Source: CAVRXQ01 sp963725215 (lineage in GTDB: Bacteria > Actinomycetota > Acidimicrobiia > Acidimicrobiales > Bog-793). Taken from it: DNA of 64,000 nucleotides. Made by a program: the position numbers and the translations under genes. The notes beneath the pieces were generated by a model. The model ran no database searches, was not told the DNA's origin, and saw nothing but the letters and a program-made list of their open reading frames with translations. Shown piece by piece: positions 15,949 to 24,595 of this stretch (the first letter of the stretch is position 1; the number at the start of each line of letters is the position of its first letter). The DNA lies in contig CAVRXQ010000001.1 in NCBI GenBank assembly GCA_963725215.1, positions 124,001 to 188,000 on the forward strand, read 5' to 3'.

Positions 15949-16612
15949 CCAGAGCTCCGGGTGTTTGGTGAGGACGGGGGGCGGGTCTCCGCCCCCGGGC
16001 CGTGATCGATGTGTCGGCGCTCAGCGTGTCCTTCAACTGACGTCGCGCCCGGTGCAGGCGTACCTTCGACGCGGACTTCGAGATCCCGAGGCTTGCTGCG
16101 ATGTCCGAATGTCCGAATCCATAGACGTCGTGCAGGACGACCGGCGCACGAAGCGCGGGCGAGAGGCGATCGAGCGCGTCCTTCAGGCGAAATCGTTCGT
16201 CGACTCGCAGGATGAGGCCGTCGCTTCCCGCCTCCATCTCGTCGGAGGCGGCGACGGATTCCGCGACCGGCGCGAGCAGCGCGACCTCCCGGCGGCGCTT
16301 CGATCGGTGGTGGTGCGTCGCCGAGCAATTCGCGACGATCCGGTGCAGCCAGGTCGTCACCAAAGCGTCGCCTCGAAATCGCGAGATCGACCTGAACGCG
16401 CGTAGGTATGCCTCCTGGACGACGTCGGATGCGTCGTCTTCGTTCCCGGTCAAGCGCAGCGCCAGTCCGTGCACCTCGGTCGAGGTGCATTCGACGATCG
16501 CGTTGAATGCATCGACATCACCGTCGCGCGCCCGCGCGACCAGCTCGTCGAGGTCCTCGAGGGACGCAGGGCGTAGGCGCAGGCGCGCCGTACCCGGTTC
16601 CGGAAGGATTAC
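15932..16612 (-). CDS. ECF-family RNA polymerase sigma factor
   Basis: The product shows sigma region 2 (ARDGDVDAFNAIVE, DDASDVVQEAYLRAFRSISRF, WLHRIVANCSATHHHRSKRR) and region 4 (LSPALRAPVVLHDVYGFGHS, IAASLGISKSASKVRLHRAR). It overlaps its probable anti-sigma partner. The start is unresolved: between the rpmG stop (16609) and the first conserved residues there is no ATG, GTG or TTG in any frame. The only canonical in-frame start is ATG at 16735, inside rpmG; CTG at 16582 is another possibility. The listed end marks where the reading frame leaves rpmG. A non-canonical start, or a sequence error near 16600, may explain this. Confidence 0.85.
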   Translation of the reverse strand, partial: VILPEPGTARLRLRPASLEDLDELVARARDGDVDAFNAIVECTSTEVHGLALRLTGNEDDASDVVQEAYLRAFRSISRFRGDALVTTWLHRIVANCSATHHHRSKRRREVALLAPVAESVAASDEMEAGSDGLILRVDERFRLKDALDRLSPALRAPVVLHDVYGFGHSDIAASLGISKSASKVRLHRARRQLKDTLSADTSITARGRRPAPRPHQTPGALDAVAS

Positions 16613-16773
16613 CGGGTCTCCTTGTGGAGGGTGTGACGGCGATCGAAGCGGCAGTACTTGCGCATCTCGATCCGCTCCCGATCGTTCTGCTTGTTCTTCG
16701 TCGTGATGTAGTTGCGGCGCTTGCACACCTCGCACTCGAGGGTGACCTTGACCCGCTTCTCGTTCTTCGCCAT
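16609..16773 (-). CDS. rpmG: 50S ribosomal protein L33
   Basis: A 54-residue L33 protein, beginning MAKNEKRVKVTLECEVCK and containing NYITTKNKQNDRERIEM and KYCRFDRRHTLHKETR. It keeps a CxxC pair (CEVC) but only one further Cys (KYC), so the second half of a four-Cys zinc ribbon is incomplete; it resembles the intermediate or zinc-independent type. It sits between tRNA-Met and the sigma factor gene, in the usual rpmG-secE neighbourhood. The GAGGAAGTGAG sequence just upstream of the ATG is a good ribosome binding site. Confidence 0.95.
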   Translation of the reverse strand: MAKNEKRVKVTLECEVCKRRNYITTKNKQNDRERIEMRKYCRFDRRHTLHKETR

Positions 16774-16821
16774 CTCACTTCCTCGTCAACTCGTGGCCAC
16801 GGCCGGCTCAACAGCCACGGT

Positions 16822-16897
16822 GGTAGCGGCGGCCGGACTCGAACCGGCGACCCCACGATTATGAGCCGTGTGCTCTAACCAACTGAGCTACGCCGCC
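16822..16897 (-). tRNA. trnM: tRNA-Met (CAT), elongator type
   Basis: The minus strand forms acceptor GGCGGCG/CGCCGCT, D arm GTAGCTCAGTTGGTTAGAGC, anticodon loop CTCATAA (anticodon CAT) and T arm GCCGGTTCGAGTCCGGC. The anticodon stem lacks the three G-C pairs of initiator tRNA, so an elongator is inferred; tRNA-Ile with a lysidine-modified CAT cannot be excluded. A 3' CCA is present in the DNA. Confidence 0.93.
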
Positions 16898-16983
16898 TTC
16901 GGCCAACGAGGTTATCCGACCGGTCGCGGACAGCTTGTGGTCGCCGAAGTCGAACCCGAGTTGGCAGCCGTCCCTCCGGAGTA

Positions 16984-17033
16984 CACCGCCGCCCACGGAG
17001 ACCGAGTTACCTCGGTCGCCGTGGGCGGCGGTG
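16984..17033. terminator. 50-base near-perfect GC-rich hairpin downstream of secreted protein gene
   Basis: Two 23-base arms (CACCGCCGCCCACGG.. and ..CCGTGGGCGGCGGTG) pair with a single mismatch around a TTAC loop. It lies 48 bases past the stop of the 17081-18142 gene, before tRNA-Met. No T-run follows on either strand. The position suits a terminator of the U-tract-free actinobacterial kind, but a mobile palindromic repeat is possible. Confidence 0.6.
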
Positions 17034-17080
17034 CCTGCTTGCCCAGCTCCGCCAGAAAACGAGCGAGCGGGCGTCGTCTG

Positions 17081-18142
17081 TTAATCGCCGGATTGCTGGT
17101 CGGACCAACCTTGGTTGTTCTGGGAGTCCTTCACCCCGTGGTCGTAGAACCCGTGTGGCGCGAAATCGAAGCGGTTGAACGCGAGAACGACTGTCGCCGC
17201 GAGCGGCGAAGTTCCCGACGTCCCGATCGCCAAGATGACGTCGCCTTGCGTGAGATCGGTCACCGTCGCGCCAGTCACCCCGTTCAACACGATCGTCGCG
17301 GATGAGGCGTCGACGAGAATCGGGGTGCCCGTGAACATCGCGTTTTCATCACCTTGACCCCATGAATAGGAATCGTCTCGATAACCGGGAGTCCAGATCG
17401 CGAGGGTGTCGCCTGAAACGGTCTGCAAGATTCCCTTCGCGATCGTCGGCGGCGTGCTGAAGGCATAAATGGCCGCCGCGAGAACGATGTCGTTCGCGCT
17501 CGTTCCGAGCACGACAACCGTCTGTCCGGCTGCGATCTGCGAAGCCGTCGCCGCGGCACCGTCGAGGGTGACCGTCGCCTGGCTGTCGTCAACGATTGCC
17601 GGTTCGACGTAATCGCTCATGTGGTCGCCCTCACCGAACGCGGTGCGGTCGACGATCACGAGAGTCCCACCGACTTCGGTCACCTGACCGACGATCGCCA
17701 TCATGGGCGTGGAACTCACTGTCGCCGACTGGGCCTCGAGGTCGTCCGAGGATCCGTCTTCGAACACGTTCCCAGATAGGCGCGCGATCTCTCCGACGCT
17801 AAACGGCCGCCCGCGGTGTCGAAGATTCGACCGTCTCGTCGTGAACTCATGGATGCGAGCCCTATCGACGTGCACAGACAGTTCGTCGTGGCGCACCGAT
17901 CGTCCGGCGACGACACCTTGCTCGACGAACAGGTTCACCGTGTTCGCATTCGCCGCGGAGACGATCCCTGTCACATGAAAGTGCGCGACGGACGCAGCGC
18001 TGTTCTTCGCCTCGCGGTTCGCCGCGGAGGCACTCGGCGCGATCAGTGCCGCGACGCCGGCAATAACAAGCGTCGCGCCGAGAGCCACTCTCAACGCGAG
18101 ACTCGGACCGGTGGACCCTTCGAGGAGTGCTCTACGGCTCAT
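17081..18142 (-). CDS. Secreted protein with tandem DUF5666-like beta domains, function unknown
   Basis: A 353-residue protein with an N-terminal signal peptide (basic start, then LGATLVIAGVAALIAPSASAA, cleavage near residue 40). After that come about three related segments of 85-100 residues. Each opens with a G-x-V-T/S turn and strand (VTGIVSAANANTVNLFV; AIVGQVTEVGGTLVIVD; AKGILQTVSGDTLAIW), and the last two share DxSxATVxLxG, a G-Q/D-x-V element and a VLGTS/AIGTS ending before VxAFxxF/P. This matches the repeat style of DUF5666 extracellular proteins; no enzyme motif is visible. The first segment has diverged. It is inserted between tRNA-Thr and tRNA-Met, apparently as a single-gene unit. 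Confidence 0.75.
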   Translation of the reverse strand: MSRRALLEGSTGPSLALRVALGATLVIAGVAALIAPSASAANREAKNSAASVAHFHVTGIVSAANANTVNLFVEQGVVAGRSVRHDELSVHVDRARIHEFTTRRSNLRHRGRPFSVGEIARLSGNVFEDGSSDDLEAQSATVSSTPMMAIVGQVTEVGGTLVIVDRTAFGEGDHMSDYVEPAIVDDSQATVTLDGAAATASQIAAGQTVVVLGTSANDIVLAAAIYAFSTPPTIAKGILQTVSGDTLAIWTPGYRDDSYSWGQGDENAMFTGTPILVDASSATIVLNGVTGATVTDLTQGDVILAIGTSGTSPLAATVVLAFNRFDFAPHGFYDHGVKDSQNNQGWSDQQSGD

Positions 18143-18397
18143 CGATGACCTCCCTTTCGGCCTGTCTGCCTAAACGGCCGCGCCGGCATCACCGTCGAGC
18201 GCGGAATCGACACCAACCTCTCCATCGGTACTCAAAATCAGTTCGCGGACAGAAGGTGCGAACGGATTGACAGAACGAATAACACGCAGATACGAAAGAG
18301 ACGTTCGCTCTGCATTAAGACGGTGTGAGGACTCGACGCCGCGCGCCGCTTCGATGCCGAAGTCGCGCTACGTGTCTGGCACAGATGTGGAAACGAG

Positions 18398-18470
18398 AGC
18401 CCCCTGTCGGAATCGAACCGACGACACCAGCCTTACCATGGCTGTGCTCTGCCGACTGAGCTAAGGGGGC
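18398..18470 (-). tRNA. trnT: tRNA-Thr (GGT)
   Basis: The minus strand folds with acceptor GCCCCCT/AGGGGGC, D arm TAGCTCAGTCGGCAGAGCA, anticodon stem CAGCC/GGCTG around ATGGTAA (anticodon GGT) and T arm GTCGGTTCGATTCCGAC. No CCA is encoded. It is the first member of the Thr-Met-Trp tRNA series leading into secE. Confidence 0.96.
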
Positions 18471-18548
18471 GACGCGGCGACAGCTGCCTCCCGACGCGGC
18501 GATGATACCCGGCCACGCCGAGACGACTTCGAGGAAGGAGACTGCGAG

Positions 18549-19034
18549 TTGGAGATCCGCGTCGCGCGCGTCGGGGACGCCGAAGCGATCCGGTCGATCT
18601 ACAACGCCGAGGTCACGGGCTCGATGGTCACCTTCGACCTCGTCGAGCGGAGCCCGGAGGACCAGCGCGCGTGGATGGCGGTGCACTCTGGCGTTTACGC
18701 GGTGTTGGTCGCGGAAATCAACGGTGAGGTCGTCGGCTTCGCCTCACTTTCGCCATACCGCACGAGGCCGGGGTACTCGACGACAGCAGAGGACTCCGTC
18801 TACGTCGCGCGCTCGCATCGCGGCGAGGGGACCGGCAAGGCGCTGCTCTCGGCGCTCGTCGATCAGGCTCGTCTGCACGGCTTTCACTCTCTGATCGGAC
18901 GCGTTGTTGGCGACCACGAAGCGTCGATCGCGCTTCATCGAGCGTGCGGCTTCCAGGTGATTGGGATCGAGCGCGAGGTCGGGAGGAAGTTCGGGCGCTG
19001 GCTCGACGTCTGCCTAATGCAGGTGCTTCTTTGA
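18549..19034 (+). CDS. GNAT family N-acetyltransferase (phosphinothricin acetyltransferase-like)
   Basis: A 161-residue GNAT protein resembling the PAT/MddA group, which acetylates small amines or amino-acid analogues with acetyl-CoA. Visible are the N-terminal IRVARVGDAEAIRSIYNAEV, the ST-AEDSVYVARSHRGEGTGKAL segment (acetyl-CoA loop RGEGTG, as in the R/Q-x-x-G-x-G/A rule) and the late RACGFQVIGIEREVGRKFGR motif typical of the PAT group. TTG at 18549 is the start, with AGGAAGGAGA just upstream. The true substrate is unknown; such proteins often act on methionine sulphoximine or sulphone. It stands alone between tRNA-Thr and the convergent mannosyltransferase gene. Confidence 0.85.
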   Translation: MEIRVARVGDAEAIRSIYNAEVTGSMVTFDLVERSPEDQRAWMAVHSGVYAVLVAEINGEVVGFASLSPYRTRPGYSTTAEDSVYVARSHRGEGTGKALLSALVDQARLHGFHSLIGRVVGDHEASIALHRACGFQVIGIEREVGRKFGRWLDVCLMQVLL

Positions 19035-19047
19035 GACGGTCATCCCG

Positions 19048-20769
19048 TCAGCCGGTTTGGGCGAGCTCTTCTCCGGGCGGGAACAGGTGGCGGAACTTCG
19101 GTAACAGGTAAGCCGTTGCGATGAGCGCGAGCACGAGGGCGGCACCGATGATGAGCGTCGGATGCGCGGCCGAAAGGTCTCGCAGGAGGTCGCGTCCACC
19201 GGGCATCTGAAGGAAGCACGAGACGCCCGAGAAGAAGATAAGCACTCGACGGACGCGTCCCTCCGCCACGAGCGCCAGGAAGACGAAGCCCCACGACGCG
19301 TACCACGGTTGCACCACCGGACCGAGAAGTACAAACGCGAACAGGCTCCATCCCATCGCTCGTGCTGGCCCGATCCGATCCGAGCGCATGAGCAAGCGCA
19401 GCGCGATCACGAACGCCAACGCGAAGGATGTGCCGCGCGTCACGGTGAGCAGGAGGTGGGTGTGTTGCCCGAGCCCGATCGTGTGGGCGAGGTGGCCGAA
19501 CGCGAGACCAACCCCGGTCGCGGGATCGAGCCACGATCGCACCACATCGGGGTTCGTCAGCCCGGAGATCCATCCCCACCCGAGCCCGATCCCCTCTGAG
19601 ACCCCGGCCATCGTCGCAAGGGCGAGGATCAATGCGGTCGCTGTGGGTCGTATCCGCTCCCGAATACTGCGACCTTGACCGAGCCACTCCCATCCGATGT
19701 AAAGGGCGCCGATGATCGCCGGTACTTTCACCGACGCGGCGAACCCGCAAACGATGATCCCCCACACAGGATGACCACGCCGTGAGAGGGCGAACCCCGC
19801 GGTGAGCAGTCCGATCATCAGCGCGTCGTTGTGCGCACCGGCGATCAAGTTCAAGATGATCAAAGGATTCAGTACCGCAAGCGCGAACGCCGTCGATTCG
19901 TCGCGCCCGAACGACTTCGCGATGGCGGGTAGGGAGACCGCCATGAGCACGACACCCAAAAGCTCGAGCATTCGTAACCCGACGACTGACGCGAGGAGGT
20001 TGTGATGCGCGAGGGTCACGATCCAGCCGTCGATGACGAGGAACATCGGGCCGTAGGGCGAGGTGACGTTTCCCCACAACGGATCGGCGAGTCGCGAAAA
20101 CGAGGTTGCGCCGATGACATTCGTTCCGTAGAGATACGGATTGATGCCGTGGCTCATCATCTCGCCTTGGGCGGCGTACGCATAGACGTCCTTGCTGAAC
20201 AGCGGCGCGACGAAAAGCATCGGCAGCACCCACGCGACGAAGACGGGAACGAGGCGCGCGACGGGAAAGCCGCGGTGCGTGCTGACGATCTTCACGACGT
20301 CGTACCAGGCGCCGATCATCAAGAACATGCCGCCATAGACGGCGATCACGCCGAGGAACAGCCCCTGACCGGGCGCGGGTTGGTAGCCCGCGACCGCGGG
20401 CTGTGGTGGTATGCCAAAGAACCACGCACCGGGCAGTTTGGACGTGAACGGCGAACCCTGCTGGGTGGCACCGAGGAAGATCGCGACTGACGCGACGAAT
20501 CCCATGATCGCGGATCGCCACAGCGCAACGCCCAGTTTCGTCACGCCCGGCACGTACGGCTCGCTCGCCACCACCGGTCGACGCCAGCGGGCAAAGCGCG
20601 AATCGACGCGCGAGCGAAGCGCGTTCAGCCAACGCCAGTTGTAGGAATAGTCGGAAACGAAGACACGCCCGAAGAGCGCGAGGACACCATTCGACGTCGC
20701 CGTCGCGTCGACTCGATCTTCCGTGTCCCGAGACGCCTCTACCTTGAGGTCGGTTCCTCCGGACGACAC
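19048..20769 (-). CDS. mptB: Polyprenol-phosphomannose-dependent alpha-(1-6) mannosyltransferase, MptB-like
   Basis: A 573-residue integral membrane GT-C glycosyltransferase with about a dozen predicted membrane helices. After an 80-residue cytoplasmic start come the helices and the family landmarks: FSKDVYAYAAQGEMM (acidic catalytic loop after the first helices), GINPYLYG, VTSPYGPMFLVIDGW, AGAHNDALMIG and QPWYASWGF. In mycobacteria and corynebacteria MptB/MptA extend the alpha-1,6 mannan backbone of lipoglycans from polyprenyl-phosphate mannose on the outer face of the membrane. Assignment to this family is firm; the exact acceptor here is not known. It is divergent from the YfhO-like gene and near the dprE1/dprE2 set. 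Confidence 0.85.
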   Translation of the reverse strand: MSSGGTDLKVEASRDTEDRVDATATSNGVLALFGRVFVSDYSYNWRWLNALRSRVDSRFARWRRPVVASEPYVPGVTKLGVALWRSAIMGFVASVAIFLGATQQGSPFTSKLPGAWFFGIPPQPAVAGYQPAPGQGLFLGVIAVYGGMFLMIGAWYDVVKIVSTHRGFPVARLVPVFVAWVLPMLFVAPLFSKDVYAYAAQGEMMSHGINPYLYGTNVIGATSFSRLADPLWGNVTSPYGPMFLVIDGWIVTLAHHNLLASVVGLRMLELLGVVLMAVSLPAIAKSFGRDESTAFALAVLNPLIILNLIAGAHNDALMIGLLTAGFALSRRGHPVWGIIVCGFAASVKVPAIIGALYIGWEWLGQGRSIRERIRPTATALILALATMAGVSEGIGLGWGWISGLTNPDVVRSWLDPATGVGLAFGHLAHTIGLGQHTHLLLTVTRGTSFALAFVIALRLLMRSDRIGPARAMGWSLFAFVLLGPVVQPWYASWGFVFLALVAEGRVRRVLIFFSGVSCFLQMPGGRDLLRDLSAAHPTLIIGAALVLALIATAYLLPKFRHLFPPGEELAQTG

Positions 20770-20928
20770 GCCGCGATCCTACAAAGCGAACCTTTGGCTG
20801 CGCTGGGGCGGCGGCCTTTTTATCTGATCCCGCCGCATGAGCGGACCGTTCGGTACGTTCGCCTCAATGCCCGGATCCCGAGGTCCGACGAGTTGGCCTC
20901 TCGCGCGCTCCCCGCTCGCCGGAGCGAT

Positions 20929-23604
20929 GTGACACGCCTTCGTCAACGCCGCGGCGATCTCATCGCACTCGCTGTGTTGATCGGGATCCCGCTTCTCGTC
21001 TTCGGCGTGCCCGCGGCGGCCGGCTACCCCCTGCTCACCGGCGACAACGTGATTCAGAACTACCCACTGAGGGTGCTCGCGGGCGAGATCCTCTCCCACG
21101 GCCACCTCCCCGTGTACAACCCGTTCGCCTGGGCGGGCACCCCCCTCCTCTCTTCGGCCAACTCGACCGTCGCTTTCCCCGACGTGGCGCTCTTCGCGTT
21201 CTTGCCCGGGATCGTCGCTTGGGTCGCCGTCGAGGTGATCGCATTCGCCGGAGCCGCGGTCGGTCTCTACGTGTTCTTGCGATCAGAAGGGCTCGACCCG
21301 CTGCCCGCAGGTCTCGGCGGCGCGATCTACGGGCTCGGCGGTTACGTCTCTTCCCAGGCGATTCACCTCGACGTCGTACAGACGGCGGCGAGCTTCTCCT
21401 GGGTGCTCGTCGGACTGCAGCGGATCGGGCGCGGCGGGGGGCGCCATTTGCTCGCGTGGACGGCGCTTCTCGCCGCGGCGGTCGCGGCGGCCGGGCTCTC
21501 CGGCAATCCGGAGTCGGAGTTCTACGCCGCGGTCGGTGCTGCGGTCTTTGCGATCTCGGTCGTCGCCTCGAGCCGCCACCGGGCGCGATCCGCCGCGCTG
21601 GTCGCGATCGGCACCTTCGTCGGCGCGCTCATCGCTTCGGTTCAGGTGATTCCCGCCGAGCGATTCGTCTCCATCTCGCAGCGCGCGTCCGTCCCGTTCT
21701 CCTATCTCAGCCGGGGCTCGGTGCGGCCGGCCGAGCTCTCTTTAGTCGTGCTCCCTCATCTCCTCGGCGGTGGGCTGATCGGAGTCCGTCACTACGTCGG
21801 CGGAGCGAACCTCGCAGAGATCGATGTCTACCCGGGTCTCATCGCGCTCGTTGGCGTCGTCGCCCTCACCTTTTTCTTCAACTCTCCGAACGCGTCGCGC
21901 ATCCGTGTCTGGTACTTGATCGGAGCGATCGGGCTCGTCGTCGCGCTCGGCCCGGCGACGTTCCTCCCCCACGTCTCGCGCCATCTGCCGGTCGTCGGAA
22001 TGAGCCGATTGCCGAGCCGGGCGCTCGTCTTGCCGGCCGCCGCGTTCGCGGTGATCGGCGGGTTCTGGTGTGCGGAGTTCCTAGAACCCGGCCTACCCCG
22101 TCCGAAGCGCCGCTCGCCTTCGCGACGCGCGCACGGACTCGAACTGGCTGCCCAACTCATGCCGACGGTGGCGGTCGTCGGACTCGTCATCGCGACGATC
22201 GCCGGCGGTCGGCGATTCGCACGCGAGGTCGCCGGGCAACCCATCGAATCCTGGACACTGGCGCACGTTGCGCCGTATCTCGCGATCGCGTGCGCGCTCG
22301 CGCTGTTGGTGACGGCCGTCGTCGTCATTGGCCCGCGTCTTTCGCCAAGACGACGAGCTGTCGCGCTCGTGAGCGTGGTCGTGCTCGACCTCTTGGTCTT
22401 CACCGCGAATCAGACCTCTCTCGCGCCGATCCGACTGAAAGACCTCGGACAACCGAACCGCTACGAGTCGGCGCTACGACGGATCGTCGGTCCGGAGGGC
22501 CGATTCGTGATCGTCGATCAGGGGCGCGGGGGCCGATACGTCCTCAATGACTTGGGCGCGCCGAACCTCAACGTCTTTTTCAAGATCGCGAGCGCCCAGG
22601 GCTACGGCTCACTGACGTGGGGCCCGTACGCGACGGCGACGGGCACCCACAATCAGGACGCCGCGTCGCCCTCCGCGTTCTCGACCGATGTATTTGACAG
22701 CCTCGACGTGCGCGCCGTGCTCGCGTTGGACTCGTCGTTCGAGAGCGCTCCGAATCCGATCGGCGGAGATCCGATCGGCGTCAGTCGGTTCGCCACCACG
22801 ACGCGCTACTTCGGAGCGTTCGTCGACGTGCGCTCGATTTGTGTCGGCTTCGGCTACACGCCCGTCCGTGAAGTCGCGACGTACGAATCAGAGGTTCGCT
22901 TCGTCGGTGGTGACACCACGTCGAGCGTGCACTTTTCACGCGCCTCTTGCGGTGTGAAGGCCGAGTGGATCCACGGCGAGCGAGCAGTCGGGATTGTGTT
23001 CCCGAGGGCGCCCTCTGGCGTTGCGACGATCGATGCCACGGTGACGACGGCGAAGGGCCGAACCTTTGGCCTCGACGGACCGCTCTCTTCGACGGTCACC
23101 TCCCCGCACTGGCTGGAACTCGGAAGAATCGGCCCGTACTTCGTCTTTCGCAACGCCGACGCGTGGCCCCAGCTCAGCGGGTTCTCCCCCGCGACCGGCC
23201 GCCGAGTGGCCCTCGTCGCGCACGTCGCTTCCGAGTCAGCGTGGACGCCGACCGAGATCGTCGACATCTCGGTCTCACAGAAGACCCTCCTCGTCCGCGA
23301 CGTCGCCGCGATCCCCGGTTGGACGGCCCAGATCGATCACGACGGAAAGTTCGAGACCGACGTCGTGCGGCGAGACGGCGTCGTGCAGGCGATCGACGTC
23401 CCAAAGGGCGAGTCCGTCGTGACATATCGCTATGACGCGCCCGGGCTCAGCCTCGGGGAGGACCTCGCGCTCGGCGGTGTCGTCTTGTGGCTCGCGCTCA
23501 TCGCGCTCGACCGACGAGTGGGAAGTGCACGCGCGGCCCTGGCGTCCGAGGAGAGCGCGCCGCGAGATCGCGCCCGTGACGAAACGGCAGATCCAACAAA
23601 TTGA
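20929..23604 (+). CDS. YfhO-like multi-pass membrane protein, putative GT-C glycosyltransferase
   Basis: A very large membrane protein, 891 residues from the chosen start, with many helices in the first 500 residues and a soluble beta-rich C-terminal part closed by a last helix near the end (LGGVVLWLALIALD). The early loop GYPLLTGDNVIQNYPLRV with an acidic residue, followed by YNPFAWAGTPLL and the later LGGAIYGLGGYV, are landmarks of the YfhO/GT-C-like family. Relatives add sugars to teichoic acids or other envelope glycans. GTG at 20929, with GGAG four bases upstream, is preferred over the longest frame (20794), which would leave only 24 bases for a divergent promoter. The 3' end overlaps the convergent neighbour by 107 bases. 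Confidence 0.7.
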   Translation: MTRLRQRRGDLIALAVLIGIPLLVFGVPAAAGYPLLTGDNVIQNYPLRVLAGEILSHGHLPVYNPFAWAGTPLLSSANSTVAFPDVALFAFLPGIVAWVAVEVIAFAGAAVGLYVFLRSEGLDPLPAGLGGAIYGLGGYVSSQAIHLDVVQTAASFSWVLVGLQRIGRGGGRHLLAWTALLAAAVAAAGLSGNPESEFYAAVGAAVFAISVVASSRHRARSAALVAIGTFVGALIASVQVIPAERFVSISQRASVPFSYLSRGSVRPAELSLVVLPHLLGGGLIGVRHYVGGANLAEIDVYPGLIALVGVVALTFFFNSPNASRIRVWYLIGAIGLVVALGPATFLPHVSRHLPVVGMSRLPSRALVLPAAAFAVIGGFWCAEFLEPGLPRPKRRSPSRRAHGLELAAQLMPTVAVVGLVIATIAGGRRFAREVAGQPIESWTLAHVAPYLAIACALALLVTAVVVIGPRLSPRRRAVALVSVVVLDLLVFTANQTSLAPIRLKDLGQPNRYESALRRIVGPEGRFVIVDQGRGGRYVLNDLGAPNLNVFFKIASAQGYGSLTWGPYATATGTHNQDAASPSAFSTDVFDSLDVRAVLALDSSFESAPNPIGGDPIGVSRFATTTRYFGAFVDVRSICVGFGYTPVREVATYESEVRFVGGDTTSSVHFSRASCGVKAEWIHGERAVGIVFPRAPSGVATIDATVTTAKGRTFGLDGPLSSTVTSPHWLELGRIGPYFVFRNADAWPQLSGFSPATGRRVALVAHVASESAWTPTEIVDISVSQKTLLVRDVAAIPGWTAQIDHDGKFETDVVRRDGVVQAIDVPKGESVVTYRYDAPGLSLGEDLALGGVVLWLALIALDRRVGSARAALASEESAPRDRARDETADPTN

Positions 23605-24238
23605 AAAGCACGAGCGCAACGGCCGCCGCGCTCAGTACGTACCACGGCCAGGGTCCGAGGAGCCGCAGCAACGTCCACTCCCTCGGTGGTGATCGAAGGA
23701 ACATGTAGTCAGCGCCGGTCGTCGCGTCGATGAGGCCGACGAACGCGGTGTACGCGGCGGAGATCCAAAAGACCCTCGACACCGCGCCGCGCCGCGGCAC
23801 AAGTTCGAGGCCGACGACGAGGAAGACCGCGGCAAAGACGATGCCGAGATGACCGATCAGGTATTCGAAAAAGACGAGGTGCGGGAAGGCAACCGAGAGG
23901 TCGGGCGTGAGGACCGCTTGCAGCGTCCCAGCGAGGCCGATGAAGTACGTGAGCTCGACGAGAAGTGGCACCTGGAAAAAGCACGCCACTGAGGCGACGA
24001 CGACGCCGATGTTGCACAGCGCGAGGGGGAGAGAGGTCTTCGCCGACCACGTCCCAGCGAGCCCGAGCCCGACCGAGTATGCAACGACGTCCCAGGCCAG
24101 CGCGACGCCGATTCCCCACGCGACGTACCGGCGCCAGGGTCCAGGGCGGCGACGCGCCGCGATCGAGAGCGCCGCGCAGCCCAACGCCGCCGCCGCGACG
24201 ACTGACCAGTAGGCGGCCGGTGAAACCACTGCGATCAC
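23498..24238 (-). CDS. YwaF-like (TIGR02206 family) integral membrane protein
   Basis: A 246-residue protein with about seven membrane helices. It matches the TIGR02206/YwaF family by LPLALCNIGVVVASVACF, TYFIGLAGTLQAVLTPDL, FPHLVFFEYLIGHLGIV, the TTGADYMFLRSPP loop and LLGPWPWYVL. The function of the family is unknown; human relatives include TMEM164. The last 35 residues (GRDLAARSPRTPG onward) overlap the end of the YfhO-like gene on the opposite strand and may be a non-functional extension. It stands next to envelope glycan genes, but no functional link can be shown. Confidence 0.8.
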   Translation of the reverse strand: MIAVVSPAAYWSVVAAAALGCAALSIAARRRPGPWRRYVAWGIGVALAWDVVAYSVGLGLAGTWSAKTSLPLALCNIGVVVASVACFFQVPLLVELTYFIGLAGTLQAVLTPDLSVAFPHLVFFEYLIGHLGIVFAAVFLVVGLELVPRRGAVSRVFWISAAYTAFVGLIDATTGADYMFLRSPPREWTLLRLLGPWPWYVLSAAAVALVLFNLLDLPFRHGRDLAARSPRTPGPRVHFPLVGRAR

Positions 24239-24595
24239 GCGTCTATCCTGCCGTTTTGTCTGTCGCCGCGTGCGCGGCCGCTGACGGTTCGGAACACGCG
24301 CGCCTTTCGTGGCCGGGGGAAAGTCTCAGCGCAACCTCAGCCGGCCCGAAGCGGACAATGATGGGACCCGGTCAGCCTGGTTGGTGGCGCTTGGCGCCGC
24401 TCACCGACACGACAGGAGCATGCGGCCACGCGCACCGTCGAGCCTGACGTCGTAAAGACCGACGAGTCTTCCGAGGCACCGCCGCCTCGGCGCCGAGGTA
24501 GCGGCGCCCGCGGCTCGGGCGCGCACACCCCCAACCGACCTCGCGACGGCGCGGCCCGCGGTTCCACCCCACACGCGCGCGCGGCGATCGGTTGG
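24239..24595. other. 357-base intergenic region with open, Arg/Gly/Pro-rich frame before the glycosidase gene
   Basis: This gap lies between divergent genes and must hold promoters for both the YwaF-like gene and the glycosidase. The frame of the downstream glycosidase gene stays open upstream to about 24390 and would encode a hydrophilic Arg/Gly/Pro-rich stretch, but it contains no ATG, GTG or TTG. An ATG at 24419 behind ACAGGAGC is in another frame and meets a stop after eleven codons. No RNA gene or clear repeat was recognised. Confidence 0.4.
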
